Shown here piece by piece: positions 49,148 through 60,991 of a DNA stretch of 64,000 nt. The number at the start of each line of letters is the position of its first letter. Position 1 is the first letter of the stretch. The position numbers were made by a program, and so were the translations under genes. The stretch comes from Panonychus citri (Eukaryota > Arthropoda > Arachnida > Trombidiformes > Tetranychidae). The notes beneath the pieces are model-generated. The model had not been told where the DNA came from. It did not search any database and saw only the letters and a list, made by a program, of their open reading frames with translations. Location: positions 186,001-250,000 of the forward strand of contig NW_026515450.1 of NCBI RefSeq assembly GCF_014898815.1. Reading direction: 5' to 3'.

Positions 49148-51034
49148 ATGGTTGGTATTAATTGTCTGTTTAATTACGATGGTATTAATTATCGATTGAA
49201 CATCAATCCTAAAAACGGTAAAGAGGTGATTACCATAGATGAGTTTAGATTAAATCTTCTTGATCACCCAAAGCTGAAAGAGGTTGATTTTTTTGACACA
49301 GAAAAATACATTGTTGAGGTAAGTGTGTTCTGTTTTATAATTATCCAAATTTAATGGTTTAAAATTGTTTTTATTTGTTGGTTGTTTTGTGATAATTGCT
49401 CTTTCTAACCTCTTTTCTTTTTGTTTTAATTGTTTTCTTTAATTTGGTAGATTTTTGATAAGGGGTTTGATGACTATATCAAATTCCCAAAAGATGGTGA
49501 TATTTGTGACTATAGTAAGTTGAGAGCTCGATTGAGACCCAAATCAACCTTGACATTGGTCAGAAAAGATGAGGAAACACGTAAAAGACCATTGTCCATG
49601 TATGCTGAGCTTAACATGGAAGAGGAACATGCTGCTAAAGTTTTGAGGGGATCACCTCCACAGAATGTAACTCGTGCTAGAGTTTCATCACCTCCACCAT
49701 CATCTTTCCGTAGATCACATCAGAGCATTTCTGAGCCAATAAGATCTGAAAATCAATCAAGATCATATACTAGTGTGAAAACACCAGTAACATCTAAACC
49801 TGCAACCCCTCAAACCTCGTCATTTAAGCCCAAACCAAATCCTTCACCGGCTTCACGACCACCACCACCACCACCACAATCCAATTCAAAGGCACAAGCA
49901 CCAACAAAGACTCCAGTAGTTACCAAAACACCGGAACCCTCGACCAATCCTTTTTCATCAAATTCTTCTTCAAAATCTATCTCTAAAATCTCAAACAATT
50001 CAAACACGCCAAGAGCTCCAGGCTTACAAGGGATTGGAGATCAGCTTCCTCCTGGAGCTGATCAAGACAGCTACTTTTTGGCTAAAGCAGTGGACAAATA
50101 TAATGATGAGTTTACCAATATTATGATGTTCGATGAAATTTGGGAAACTGAACATGTTTGGCCTTTCGTTTATCGAGAAGTCTCGGGCCAGGGCGTTCAA
50201 AGCATTAAAAGTGTGAAAGAAACACGAAGCGCTTTCAAATTATTGGTAGATAAATACATCGCCACCCTACAGAAAACCAATCTAACCGAAGCTGCTGCTA
50301 ATCAAGATTGGCCATTGTTTGAAATTTTCCATTCTAAATTAAACATTAAACCATTTTATGGACGCATTCAGACACTTAAAGATGCTTTTAACAAAGGACC
50401 CAAAGATGCTGGAGATAAACAATCATCAACTTCAGCTCCACCAACACCATCATCAACAAGCTCATTATCTCAATCAATCAAAACTACCCCATCAATCCAA
50501 CAACAACAACAAGCTCCAAAGCCACAAAGAACTCAAGCCAAAGTATTATCGGAAGATATTATCCTTTTAAGCGCCGATGAAACCGATAAACCAACAATGC
50601 GAATAGATGATGATGATGATGAAATAAGAGAAATTCATCCGACTACCTCAATGTCAAACAGAATGTCACCCGCTCCATCATCTCCACAAACATCACCACC
50701 CAAATCTCACTCTGAACCACCACAGCCAATCATAGTTACTTCAGATGATTTCCGTTTACTATTAGCGGTTGAAGATCATAACAAAGAGTTTTATGATGAT
50801 ATAATTCCCGAATACAGTGTTTGGAGAGAAGTCACCGATCAGATTAATCTGTACAAACCTTTCGAACCAAGTTTGGTGATGAAATATAAAACTCGATTCT
50901 ATGAGTTACTCCAAGAATTCGTGAGGATTGAAAACTCATCAGTACCTGTGAGCGAGAAAGCTCAATGGAAACTCTACAGCTCTTTTATCAACATAGACAC
51001 TGAGCCTTTCCTTTCGAAACTCAACAATCTATGA
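49148..51034 (+). CDS. Unknown nuclear-type protein with two divergent copies of a helical domain
   Basis: Exons 49148-49318 and 49451-51034, phase 0, 584 residues. The N-terminal ~95 residues (MVGINCLFNYDGINY ... ARLRPKSTLTLV) look like a compact beta-rich, possibly ubiquitin-like domain. A Ser/Pro/Thr-rich linker with a Pro run follows. Then two ~90-residue helical segments resemble each other: AVDKYNDEFTNIMMFDEIWE ... FKLLVDKYIATL and AVEDHNKEFYDDIIPEYSVW ... FYELLQEFVRI. Both have the spacing of a MADF/trihelix-like DNA- or protein-binding domain and both end in an I..KPF/I.TEPF motif. Between them lies an acidic patch (DDDDDEIREIHP) like a SUMO-interaction motif. No family name is certain. 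Confidence 0.7.
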
Positions 51035-51622
51035 TGATCACGATGAACATGATGAACTTTGTTCCAACAATCAACCTCGAAACAATAACCAACAACTTTA
51101 ATTCTTGAATTTTTTTCCCTCTTCTGCCGTCTTACAATTTCCTCTTTTCGTCTTCAACTTTAAATGTGCACGCAACTGATTCCCTTTCAATTTCTTCTCA
51201 TCAATTGTTTATAATTACAATTCTACAACTACCTCCGTAATTATAAATCAATCCAATTGATTAACCCTTTTTTTTTGCAATTACTTTCTATTTCTAGAGT
51301 GAAGGATAAAAACAAAACCATTTTTTTCAGCAGATACAAAAATTGTAATGTAACACATTCTTTCAAATTGTATTTGATTAATCAAACAAACAAAACGAAA
51401 CCACAATAATTAATTTAAAAACAATTAAACAATTAACTAAAATTATCCATCAACAATTTATTTCCGTACAAAAAAAAAATAAAAGTCAATACAAATCATT
51501 GGTTTTCTATAAGAAAAAAAAAGATTTTTTTTTTCGAGAAATTGAAAGACATTAAAACAGAGAATGTAAAAAGATGATTGAGAGATTAAACTAATTGGAT
51601 GTTGGCTTTTTGATTAATTTGG
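51035..51622. other. Convergent 3' region
   Basis: Lies between the stops of the two-domain protein (+) and the small minus-strand gene, and must hold both 3' UTRs. A/T-rich with A-runs; nothing else seen. Confidence 0.6.
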
Positions 51623-52030
51623 CTAATTGTCTACTGCAACCGTTACCATCGGTGTCGATGGTGGTGGTGAGGGTGTTGTTGTTGAGACAATTGTGCTTGT
51701 GGTCACAGTTGAAGATGAAGTGGTCACTGTTGGAATGGAGGTTGATGAAGTTGCGGTCTTCTTTTGATTCGCATCAGCTGATTGAATATTATTGTTCTTG
51801 ACCGATTTAATGTAACAAGCATCATCTTCACCCTCTGAACAAGATGTTGACGTTTCATGGTCCGAGATAACGTTATCATTAGATTTGGGTGGAATCTTTT
51901 TCCGACGATTAATAACTGGATTAACAACAGTTTGTCTGCTCTCTTGTAAACACTTGGGATACTCTTTAAAGGTAATATTTTTGCTCTTACAATATTTAAT
52001 CAAACCATCATTAGAACATTCGTCGACCAT
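51623..52030 (-). CDS. Small Ser/Thr-rich protein, function not recognised
   Basis: 135 codons from ATG at 52030, preceded by an acceptor-like CCAATTTTAG, so an upstream untranslated (or coding) exon is likely. The N-terminal half has DGLIKYCKSKNITFKEYPKCL, a basic patch NRRKKIPPK, and an acidic, serine-rich segment HETSTSCSEGEDDACY that looks like a casein-kinase-2-type region. The C-terminal ~55 residues are Thr/Ser/Pro low complexity. No domain recognised. It may be a complete small nuclear protein or the last exon of a longer gene. Confidence 0.5.
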   Translation of the reverse strand: MVDECSNDGLIKYCKSKNITFKEYPKCLQESRQTVVNPVINRRKKIPPKSNDNVISDHETSTSCSEGEDDACYIKSVKNNNIQSADANQKKTATSSTSIPTVTTSSSTVTTSTIVSTTTPSPPPSTPMVTVAVDN

Positions 52031-53216
52031 TGTCACTAAAATTGGAACAAATTAAAAAAGAGTAAATCGTTAAAAAGTAATGAGAAAATTGAAACAATCG
52101 GTAAAATTACAATTGAATAATGAGAGTCGACAGTTAATTTGTTTCTTGTTACCAAAATTCACAAATTTAAATATTGAAGATTGAAGATTGTTGAGAATAT
52201 CGATTATTCGATCGATTATTTAATGAATCGATTATATATCGCATTTCTTTTTCGATCTTTGATCAATTTGTTTTCTCACAATCAAGAAAACTGATCCATT
52301 AAACGATTGATAATTAAGCTTCTGACTTTACTTGTCCTTAAATTGAGTCCAGAATTTTATCATTTCCAGTTAGCGATCGAAAGATTTTTAATTTTATCAT
52401 CATAAACTTATAACGATTCAGATTTTTGAATGAAAAATATTGGACTAGATTGACTTTGCTTCAAGAAGATAATTATTTATTCAATTTGATTGAGCAAAAA
52501 GGGATTGTGATTTTGATTACAATTTGATTGGAGCGATAATAATTACAGCAATTAGGTACCTTACAGATGAATAGGTGACAATTTAAATATTAATAGCACA
52601 AAATCAATGGTAATGGTAACAATTGTGAACAGAGGAAAGAAAAAGTTTTCATTACAAAATGAAAAAGTTGGAAAAACATTTAAATAAAACAGTTAATAAT
52701 AAATCAGTGTTGATCATGTTGTTTATAATACAAAAAGAAACAATTAGATTATAATAAATTACTGCATAGTTAATAACAACAATCTAAAACACTATTAAGA
52801 TTATCAATTATTATTAAATCAATATCGATTATGAGATATTTGGTTGGGAATTGATATCGACATAATAACAATAATATAAATATATTACATGAGATTGAAA
52901 GAGAGCAAGAGATAAATTAATCGACTATGTTCATTAATCAATTACAATTACAATTGATTGTTGGTCTTTTTGCTTAGCTTGTAAATGTAATAGTTACTTA
53001 ATATTAAATTGAATGAGATTCATTTTGATTGGAATTAAATTATTATCTCTGTCACCCCTTTTCACTCAGTCTAATTGCTCATCCAATAATCTGAATGAAA
53101 TAAATAATAGTATTAACAATTTATCGACAATAGTTAAATAGAGATATTTATAATATAATATATTCACAATAGAGAGATGACAATTGAGTCAATTAGATTG
53201 TGATTAATTGTGATTA
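52031..53216. other. Intergenic region downstream of the muscarinic receptor gene
   Basis: A/T-rich DNA between the small minus-strand gene and the receptor stop codon. It should hold the receptor 3' UTR and the small gene's promoter. No coding signal seen. Confidence 0.55.
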
Positions 53217-56200
53217 TCACTCCAAGTTCCAATGTTTTTGTCTTCTATGTTGTTTATTTTTCTTCGAGCTCCATTTACACTTTAATATCCTAATATATGT
53301 CCTTCTGAAGGTCGCGTTACAAAGGGCATAACAAAGTGGATTAATTGTGGAATTGATGTAACACAAGTAATAGCAAAAATCCCATAGAGATTTCGGAACG
53401 GTCTTTTCTTCATCGGCTGAGGTACCTGGGGAAAAAAAAGAAGTGAAAAAAGTTACGATTTAGTTGAATTGTTAGTTTGGTTGGTTTATTTTGATTTTGA
53501 TTCTTATTATTATTATTCTGTTTGGGAGTCAACAATCAAATGACGATAATAATATTAAAGATTAAGTTGATTGTTCATTAATTGTAACATCAACAACAAC
53601 AACAAATAACATGAAACTTTTTTTTAGTATACAATATTAATGTCCTTAAGTGTAAAAGTTAATCAATTGTAATTATTGTTGATTTAATGGGTTACATATC
53701 AAGTTGATGATGAAAAAAGTAAATGTTAACTAAAAGTAAATTAAAAGGTTGGAAGTTTTAACCAATTAATGTTAACAATAATCATCATTGATCAACGATA
53801 AAAATAGTAACGGTAATAATCAAATAGCCTAAGGAATTAGAATCATTTATAATGGACTTAGATGGAATCTTTCAATTTCTAATCCTATTCATCTAAATAT
53901 ATTCCAATTAATTTAACAGTCAGAGAGAGAGAGAGAGAGAGAGAGAAAAATAAAACCAATGATAATCAGAAAGAATCAACAATTAAATCAAATGAATAAA
54001 TGATTGGATCATCAATTGATTGTCCATGATGAATGTTCAGTAAAGAGTCAGATAAACAGGAAAATGAGAGGCAAAAACAAGAGGAAGATCAGTGAGCAAG
54101 TGAGAGAGAGAGAGATGAAGGATGATGATAGGGAATTAAATTACTCGGGATAAATTAACAGAATTGATTGAATTATCCTGAATTGATCAAATAATAACTT
54201 TTCTCAGGGCGAAAGGATCAAGATTATAACAATAATACAGAAAATAACATTTCCTATTCACTATTAACTCTTTATATTGTGTTAAACTTTGATTCAGTTT
54301 ATTAATTAATTTACTCGTATTCTTATTGTTATTATTTGTAAAAATCCTTAATCATCATTATCATTTTGTTTACAATTGAATTTCAATTAATCTTTAATTC
54401 ATTAACATTATTCATAAAGTTATTTTTATTTTCATTCTCAAATTTTGATGACTCTCTAATTTAATTACTAATAATAGTTTCCACTATTGTCGTTAATTAT
54501 TTGTTATATTTAATGTGCATAACAAGTAAACAATCATTAAATTGTTAACGTGACATTTAATTGTTGAGATTAAATTGAGGTGTCAAGAAAGAGAGAGATT
54601 CTAATAATAATAATAAACCAAAGGTAAAACACCAACAATAAGGATATGTGATAATTAGCATTAGGATTTAATTGGTGAACAATTTAAGTTAATTGTTCGC
54701 AAACATAAAACTCTAATTAAAAGTAATATAAAGATGTCAAATAATCAGAGAGAGAGAGAGAATTGACTTGGTGATCAACTAATTGTTATCAACTATCGAT
54801 TTTAAATATTTACCTGAAAGTGAATTAATTAAGACTAAAACATTGTATGGAGTCCAGGTAATGGCGAATGCAAGTAAAATGGCTGACAGGGTTTTGGCAG
54901 CTTTCCTTTCACTTTTCGGCTGTTGTGGGTGGATTGAGGTTCCAGAGGGGTTAGAGGTTAATCTTCTTGGATTAACCGAGGAACCGGAAACAGAAAGGGT
55001 ACCCGGTGATTTGGCAATGGTTGAACCTGAAGAAGTTGATCCTTGTTCAATACTAGTTGAATGTTGAACCAATTGATGATGCGATGAGGAATGACGAGAG
55101 TGTGGATGATAATTTAAACCATAAATTGTTGAACTTTTATCCTTCCCACCGCCACCACCACCACCACCATCTTTGGTATTAGTTATATTGTTATTTGTTT
55201 CTAAATTATTGTTATCACCATGTTCAATCATTTTAATTGTATGGTTTGACTCTTCATCACCATACAATTTAATGACAATTGTGTAGATTGATTCACTTCC
55301 CTTAAGTGAATCACCAGCATCACAAGTTCCAGTTGATGTTGGTGTTGGTGAAATGTCACCAAAACCCCACCACCTCCACCTCCACCACCACCAATCCCTC
55401 CTCGAGTTGTAATAACATCTCTGTTATTTTTATTATTATTATTGTTACTTTTTACATTACTATTAACAGTTGATTTACTTTTTGAAGAATAACTTAAACC
55501 ACTATGATCACGGTTAACATTTCTATTACGATGATTAAGGGAATGATTTGTTGCTGATGATCTTTTATCACTGAGTCCATGTTTAACTTTAGCATTTAAT
55601 TTATTTCCACTAGTTACTTTGCTTTCATCTCCTCCAACAATTGAACCCTCATCACTTTTATCATCATCTCCATCTAAACTATATTGATGATGATGATGAT
55701 GATTTGATGATTTTGATGAAGATGATGATTTACTCCAACAAAACCACCAGCGAGAAGTTAATTTACCATCAAAAGAAGATGATCTTTTATCACTATTATT
55801 TGATGTTGTCGTTGTGGTGATCACTTGACCCTCCGAAGAGGAAGATGTATTCTTACGAGATAACATAACAACTCCACCGCCTCCTGAACGGTTACCACCA
55901 CCAAATCCACCACCGCCACCACCACCAGTTGCTCGAGAAGCACCAACAGTTGATACCAAAAACAGGGTGGTTAGGTCACGATATCGTTTCTCTGTTTCCC
56001 TCCAAATCCTCCAATAAAGTACGATCATTACAAACAAAGGAATATAAAAAGCACCGATCGCCGTGCCAAAAGTAATGTAAGAATTTGTCTCCAAAAATTG
56101 AATATAACACTGGTCTTTGGGCACTGTTCGTTTACCTTCAATGTAAGGCCAACTAGAGAAAGAATGAAACAATTAGCAATTAATCACAAATAATCAGAGA

Positions 56201-59200
56201 ATTTCAAATTTAGTGGACAAACAACCGTTGATTAGATAATTACTCTAATCAACAAAAGAGGGCAATCCTTTAAATCCTTTACAATTAGAATCAATTCTAA
56301 TTGTTACGTTTATTTTTCTCTTATGATCAATTGTTTTCTACTGTTTTGATTCAGTTGGAATGAGAATCGGTGATCTATTGGAATGGAAAACTCGAAATGA
56401 ACCAGAGCGAAAAAAATTGTTTCTCTTCCCTCTTCTCAAATGATCAACATAAACATTGGATCTTCTTCCTTAATTCTGTTTGGTTTTAATTGTTATAAAA
56501 TCTAAAATTATTTCTTCAATCACTCAACTAATCTATTCCAAAGACTGAACTCCGAACTTGATGGTTATCGTTCATTTAAAACTGCGGAAAAAAAACTCCA
56601 ACAGTCGTTTGCTTCATCTACTTCCTTTTCCTCCCAATGGTTTGGCTTATTAACGATTTCGTTGTTTTTTTCATCCTCTTTATGGAAACTATCGGTTATT
56701 TGATCTATTATCATAACTCTCAATTCTATTATTTTCAGTCACTTTCATTAGTATGATTGCTCCATCTCAATGTCTTCCCTCATTCTCAACCGTAAATATA
56801 AATCAACAGTCTATGGATATTTGTACACACACTCAATGTTGAATGGTGGATCTGCCTTAAGGTTTCACTGAATAGACTTGGCTTGATATAAATAGATGAG
56901 GAAAACTGATTGACCAGATAAAAGTTAATATTCAATAAGTTGATTGGGAAGATGGAAAAGAAGACGATTTATATTTTGAGAAGAGGAAAATATAAAGTAA
57001 AGAGTAAAAAGGGAAAAGAAATGGAACCCGAATAAGAAGAGTAAATAGTGAGACCAACTCAACCAACCAACAAAGAATCAAAGTAAACATAGAACCAAAA
57101 AGTTGTAGCTTATTTCATCACCTTTTTATCATCATTCTCATTCTCATCATCATCTTCTTCTTCTTCTTCTTCTTCTTCTTCTTCTTCATCATCATCATTC
57201 AACATAATCATTAACATTCTCCTCGTCTCATCTTCATCTTCTTATATTGGAAACGATTTTTTTTTCTGCACTTCTCCTTACTCAGTAACTCATTACATAA
57301 ACAAAAGGAAACAACAACCATGGTAAATACAAGAGAAAAAGATGATGATGAATTATTTCCATGAATTTCAATTTCAACAAAGAATTTCATCTAACAATTG
57401 GAACTTTTAAAGAAGAAGAAAAAAAAAGAGAATAAAAGTCAAAGAAAAAAAAGTCAAAGAAAAGGAAAGAAAAAGAAAAGATAATAAGAAGAAAAGTCCA
57501 ATATTAATAAGAAAGTCAAACATAATTCCAATGTGAATGTCCTGTTATATAATACAAATCTTTTTCGAAATATATTATGATGATCATGGAAAGATAATCA
57601 TGAGAAGACACTGGACAGTAAGTAGAATCTGTGACTCATCAAATGCTACTGACCAGAAGAAACTGACAAAGTTAACTGTCTTTTAAAAAGTTCCAACCTT
57701 ACAATCTATGAATTCCAGTTGAAACTTCGATACAAAGATATGATACACGAATGATACATGTTATTCTCTGAAGGAAAAGGAAAAAGAAAGATGAAAAATC
57801 AAAGGAAAACAAAAATAGAATAAAAAAAAAGTTGTAATAAGACTTGGAAGCTCATTACAAAACGAGTTGACCGTAAAGAGTAAATAGGAGTGGCAGAAAT
57901 TTCGAAGAAAATTCGGTTCGAAAGATAAAAACTGTGATATCTTCGAATGTATATATGGATGATAATTCAGTTTCAGAATATCTTCTCATCTCTTTTCCTG
58001 TTTTCTTTTTTTCTTTCTTCCTCTCTATCAGTGTTTATGTGTAAAGAGGAATTTTCTTCTCTTCGTTTCATCATCATTCTCATCATCATCCCTGTTAAAA
58101 TGAAAACATTTCCACACACCCACAGCCAGAGGAAAAGGAGAGAGAGAGAGAGAGAGAAACTTATATTATCTTCCACAGGAAAGATCGTTACAGATCAACA
58201 ATTACTAAGCGTTATTCCGTTTATCCAGGATTAAATGTTCATTGGAGCAAAAAGAGAGAGAGAGAATGATAAAGATGATAAAGAAGATGATGGAAACGTG
58301 AAAGTAGCTTAAAGGGAAATCGCGAAAGAGTAAAAAAAAGATGATGATGAGAGAAAGATTTTGATTATTGAGCTTTTTCACAGAAAAAGGAAACTAAATT
58401 ATCAACCTGATCATGGGAAACTCATCATCATGGAGAGAAAGTGATTCAATCAAAGTAAATAATAGACCAGTAACTTTATTCGGATTCACAATCAAGTCTC
58501 AATTTAATTTTGCGAAAACTTAAATCAACAACCAATCAACTTAATAACAAGTTATTAAAACAACACCAAAGATAATCAAACAAATAAATGGCCAACAATT
58601 AGGATCTGATGCTGGTGGGCAAAATTAATCACCCAAAGTCAATGAAACTTGAACATTAATACCTCATTAAATATCTCATCTTATTAATCATTAACTTGAT
58701 CTGGACGATTATTGTTAATATCATTTGGTCACCTTCAATTACCACAATTATCATGACCGAAAACACAATCCAAAGGAATAGACTCAATTCAATACACACC
58801 AGAATCTTCATGGTGTTTATATGAATTGATAAAGAAAAGTTTATCATCTTGATTATTATCATCATCGACATCTTATATTATCATTTCATATGATAATCAG
58901 AAAATATATTAACCATATACAAGTTTAGTTAATAAGAGAGTAACAATTTTATTGACTTAATATTGTTCTGATTTAGTTGTTAACTTAATCACTTCGGAAA
59001 GTTATCTTCATCATTAACATTATATTCAGAGGGAAAATTTTCACTCCTCTTTTTATCAATGAATAGTTATCATGATATTTACATGATACCTTTGATTATC
59101 ATGAGGAAATCAACATTTTCATTCAACAATGGCCTTTGATAACAATGGTAATCAAGATAATCAACAAGATTAACATTTACATAATGATGACTAACTAACT

Positions 59201-60393
59201 AATCAATGTGTATGTGTTTGGATTAATCAAATAATCTGGTTAATTATTTTAATCATTTTAACCTGGAAACTTTAATCAGTGTAACAGTTTACATGAGGCA
59301 AAAACAATTAATATTTAGATTAGTGATCAAATGATTATGTATTATCATTAATTGTTAAAATATTCATCTTAATTGCTCATCCGTTTTTCATTGTTGCTAT
59401 CAACTAATCTGAAATACAGATGAATATATTTGTATGAATAAAAAATTCATGATAAAATTTGATTGTTCAGAATCAGAGTTTCCAATAATATAAAATCAAC
59501 ATTTGAAATTCAATATGATATTATCATGGATAACATGATATTATCATGTGTAAGCAAGTTGATTTAATGGTAAGATGAGCGTTAATGGTTGGAGGTGGAG
59601 CTAATAGCTATCCAACACACTTATCCCTGTGTTTGTTTAAATTAGGTTAGGTTAGGTCTTCATTAAAAGGTCAAAATCGAAGAGTGGACAATCAAACGTT
59701 AACAAAATTCAGCTAATTTCAACACTTTGAACTAATGGACACCATCGATAAGTGTGTTGAATAACCACTGGCTCCACCTCCAACCATTAACGCTCATCTG
59801 ATTTAATTTGAATTTCTGCCTGAAAACTCATGTTTATCATGAAGATGATCATCTTTACCTTTATCTTTTTCATCATCATAACCATTGAGGTGCAAAGTTG
59901 TTTGACATAGAGAGAGAGAGAGAGAGAGAGAGAAAACAAACTGAATATAATAATAACATTGAAATTTTTTCCATGAGATGAAAAAGTCAATAGAGAAAAT
60001 GAAGAAAACGAAAGCTGAAAGTTAATCAGAATTTTCTTATTTGGAATATTTTAAAAATTTCAAGAATTCGGAACCTTTGTGATAATAATATTCTCATGAT
60101 ATTGATCATTCCAATGATTATATATTGTTTGGAAAGTTTCACATTCAATTGAGTAATCATGAGATAGATGTTCTTCCTTACCGGATGCTCTCAATTCTGA
60201 GAGAAATATTTTATTCAGGTTAAGATAATATTTGACTAATCTTCCAAGTCTTAATCTAATCATTAACAAGGATTAAGCTTACCTGAGTATCCACGGAGGC
60301 CACATAAGTAACGATATGATCCAAGTTGTCGCTATCATTATACAAGCTTTTTTAGTGGTTCGTTTTGCTCTGTAGGTTAATGGTCTAGTTACA
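53217..60393 (-). CDS. mAChR-A: A-type muscarinic acetylcholine receptor (3' exons; TM1-TM3 outside window; one-base frame break)
   Basis: G-protein-coupled receptor for acetylcholine in the plasma membrane. Exons 60283-60393 (after the DRY region: VTRPLTYRAKRTTKKA, TM4 CIMIATTWIISLLMWPPWIL), 54814-56152 (WPYIEGKRTVPKDQCYIQF, TM5, a long loop 3, TM6 KAAKTLSAILLAFAITWTPYN), and 53217-53425 (WDFCYYLCYINSTINPLCYALCN, TM7 with the NPxxY variant, then RRTYIRILKCKW). The C-terminus matches the arthropod A-type. Loop 3 is greatly expanded with poly-Gly, poly-His and Ser tracts. The conserved SESIYTIVIKL of muscarinic receptors is in another frame from the upstream loop; adding one base to the C4 (+ strand) at 55365-55368 restores it and the exon phase. 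The exons encoding the N-terminus to TM3 were not found up to 64000. Confidence 0.93.
53426..54813. other. Intron of the muscarinic receptor before TM7
   Basis: 1.39 kb, A/T-rich, with a GA run near 53924-53945. No coding signal. Confidence 0.75.
57140..57200. repeat. CTT/CAT trinucleotide microsatellite
   Basis: Runs of TTC units flanked by ATC units in the receptor intron. Confidence 0.85.
59574..59798. mobile_element. MITE-like element with ~50-bp terminal inverted repeats
   Basis: GATGAGCGTTAATGGTTGGA at 59574 recurs inverted at 59798. The arms match over about 50 bases (GATGAGCG ... CAACACACTTAT) with a few mismatches near their middle. The 225-bp element has no coding capacity. TGATTTAAT occurs at 59560-59568 and again at 59799-59807, a candidate 9-bp target-site duplication, although five extra bases (GGTAA) lie between the left copy and the arm. 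Inside, TTAGG occurs three times in tandem near 59644-59658. Confidence 0.75.
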
Positions 60394-60906
60394 CTGAGAA
60401 AATATCATGAAAAAAGAAAAATTATCGATTAAAATACACCGAAATCGAAAAGTTCTGACCTTTCCCTTTCATGAAACTTATCTTATTATAACGATAATAT
60501 TATACCTTTTTAATTCTTAGGGATTAATTAAATTCATTTAAAATTTTCACTCGATGTTCAATATTTAAATCGCTTCTTCAATATAATTAACATTACATTA
60601 GTACATGAGACCTGAAAAAGGTAAACGAGCTGAAATTCAATTGAACTAATAAAAGTTTCGTTATTATGAGGATTTGGATTAAAATATTTATTCTAATCCT
60701 TGGATTATATTAATATAATTTATCTTTCTCATCAATGATAAGCTCATTCACTACTCGAAGTGATTATCTTTATATAATAATTTCAATTCTTAATCAAAAT
60801 TAATTGTAATCACGATGGTCACATTAATGTAACTCTTACCTTTAGGTAACAAGATTTATCTTCATGTTCATTTGGTTGTTTCATCCTCATCCTCATCCTC
60901 ATCTTC

Positions 60907-60991
<85 letters not shown>

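Larger units (their letters stand above)
56153..60282. other. Intron of the muscarinic receptor between TM4 and TM5
   Basis: 4.1 kb. Contains a CTT/CAT microsatellite stretch near 57140-57200, GA runs near 58138-58157 and 59911-59933, and the inverted-repeat element at 59574-59798. No other coding signal. Confidence 0.7.
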
